Origin: Candidatus Brockarchaeota archaeon
GTDB lineage: Archaea > Thermoproteota > EX4484-205 > DTQO01
DNA: 33,013 nt
Assembly (NCBI GenBank): GCA_017601265.1
Contig: JAFNJA010000005.1
Coordinates: 1 to 33,013 of the forward strand
Direction of reading: 5' to 3'
Shown here: piece after piece, positions 32,380 to 33,013 of the stretch
Numbering within the stretch: the first letter of the stretch is position 1
Layout: every line of letters starts with the position of its first letter
Notes under the pieces: model-generated
The model's input: the letters and a program-made list of their open reading frames with translations, nothing else
The model's database searches: none
What the model was told of the DNA's origin: nothing
Made by a program: the position numbers and the translations under genes

Positions 32380-32745
32380 TTGGGGAGGGTTAGGCTGCCG
32401 CGGATGGCGGTGGAGGTTGTCTCATCGCTTTTCAAGAAGTCATCTACACGCAAGTATCCTTTCGAGAAGCCGATCGTTCCACTCGGCTCGCGCGGGATGC
32501 AGGTCTTCCATTCGGTGATGTGGCACGGCTGTGGACTGTGTCCCAGGGACTGCCCTGCGGGTGCGATCGAGATGGTAGAAGTTTCGGGCAAGAAGATGCC
32601 GCTCATACGCATAGACAGCTGCATATTTTGTTACGTCTGTGTCGAAAACTGCCCAAGGAAAGCTCTGACGGAATCGAACTTAGCTGGCCACCGCGGACAA
32701 AGAGGAGCTCGTCATCAGGCCAGGAGGGAGCCCTCCGAGCGCTGA
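32380..32745 (+). CDS. NuoI-like ferredoxin subunit; first cluster atypical, 3' end probably frameshifted
   Basis: A polyferredoxin-like subunit expected to hold two [4Fe-4S] clusters between small subunit and electron donor. The second motif is complete: Cys81, Cys84, Cys87, Cys91 in CIFCYVCVENCP. The first motif is WHGCGLCPRDCP: the position of the first cysteine is Trp48 (codon TGG), leaving Cys51, Cys54 and Cys58, with His49 nearby. After ESNLA the frame gives an Arg/Gly-rich tail (GHRGQRGARHQARREPSER) ending at 32745. The neighbouring frame gives a more typical tail (LATADKEELVIRPGG...) ending with TAG at 32762-32764. An indel near 32681-32690 is suspected. Start TTG at 32380; ATG 32404 is an alternative. 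Confidence 0.85.
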   Translation: MGRVRLPRMAVEVVSSLFKKSSTRKYPFEKPIVPLGSRGMQVFHSVMWHGCGLCPRDCPAGAIEMVEVSGKKMPLIRIDSCIFCYVCVENCPRKALTESNLAGHRGQRGARHQARREPSER

Positions 32746-32792
32746 AACCTCTAGGGGGGATTAGGACGTTCGCTTACGACAACCTTTTCGCC

Positions 32793-33013
32793 ATGGCGAT
32801 ACTCGTTTCGGCCTTCATGGCGTTGCATCTCGAGAACATCACGCATGCCGTGATCTCATTCGCTGTAGCTCTTGTAGCTCTTTCTGCCCTTTACTTCTAC
32901 GTAGAGGCTCCTTTCGCAGCGATCTTCCAACTTGTGGTCGGAGCTGGAACTATCGCCGTCTTTCTCCTTGCTGGCGAGATGCTCTCTCCGAAAGGGGAGA
33001 AGGCCCAGAGGCT
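32793..33013 (+). CDS. NuoJ-like hydrogenase membrane subunit, partial (3' end beyond window)
   Basis: An open frame runs to the right edge: 73 codons from ATG at 32793. Hydrophobic helices MAILVSAFMALHL, AVISFAVALVALSALYFYV and FQLVVGAGTIAVFLLAGEML follow the pattern of complex I chain 6 (NuoJ), including the VGAGTIAVFLLAGEML helix typical of NuoJ/MbhD-like subunits. No canonical start exists further upstream in this frame, apart from non-standard CTG/ATT codons. It lies 47 bases after the NuoI-like stop at 32745 (28 if the alternative stop at 32764 is used). NuoK-, L-, M- and N-like genes are expected beyond the window. Confidence 0.78.
   Translation, partial: MAILVSAFMALHLENITHAVISFAVALVALSALYFYVEAPFAAIFQLVVGAGTIAVFLLAGEMLSPKGEKAQR

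Overview
The window is archaeal, about 60% G+C. The supporting genes are a Cdc48/VAT-type AAA ATPase, a PPP-family phosphatase, an NFACT/Rqc2 homologue, GatC-GatA and an archaeal-style phosphohexomutase. Many genes have a TATA-like box 25-30 bases before an almost leaderless start, often TTG or GTG. This fits an uncultivated, possibly thermophilic, Thermoproteota (TACK)-type lineage such as the Caldarchaeales/Bathyarchaeia neighbourhood. No rRNA marker is present, so the lineage is inference. I saw no tRNA, rRNA, CRISPR array, insertion sequence or phage gene. No stretch over 300 bases lacks a gene.

Layout. 1-2458 (minus): a large OPT-like membrane protein running off the left edge, preceded by a decayed fragment of a paralogue. 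2505-7128: a HAD phosphatase (minus), divergent from a plus-strand catabolic group of two TIM-barrel sugar isomerases/epimerases, a class II aldolase and a 2,4-diaminopentanoate-dehydrogenase-like oxidoreductase. 7252-10098 (minus): an MlrC/M81 protein and a GSAM-like class III aminotransferase. 10177-11430: a small protein and a PPP phosphatase. 11507-13809: a flavodoxin divergent from gatC-gatA. 13926-16553: an FGGY sugar kinase and a nucleotidyltransferase-fold protein. 16621-17595: an ornithine cyclodeaminase/alanine dehydrogenase-type enzyme. 17729-20918 (minus): Cdc48, a winged-helix protein and an HExxH metalloprotease in one apparent operon. 21067-23428 (minus): phosphohexomutase and a double-GNAT protein. 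23519-26139: a small helical protein, a small membrane protein and the NFACT protein. 26191-28228: two small membrane proteins translationally coupled to a LarA-type racemase. 28225-28767 (minus): a hydrogenase maturation protease. 28970-33013: a hydrogenase operon that continues past the right edge.

How the genes work together. The right-hand operon has Nuo gene order (A, B, C/D fusion, H, I, J), but its large subunit keeps both CxxC pairs of a [NiFe] site and a cleavable C-terminal tail. With the adjacent HycI-type protease this makes it a group 4 membrane [NiFe] hydrogenase rather than complex I. The isomerase, FGGY kinase and class II aldolase together could form a deoxy-sugar-type catabolic route. 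Cdc48, its two operon partners and the NFACT protein are protein quality-control candidates.

Several genes show signs of single-base frame problems: the MlrC 5' end, the NuoA-like 5' end, the NuoI-like 3' end, possibly the OCD 5' end, and the OPT-like fragment. Assembly indels are the simplest explanation and should be excluded before biological readings are given weight.
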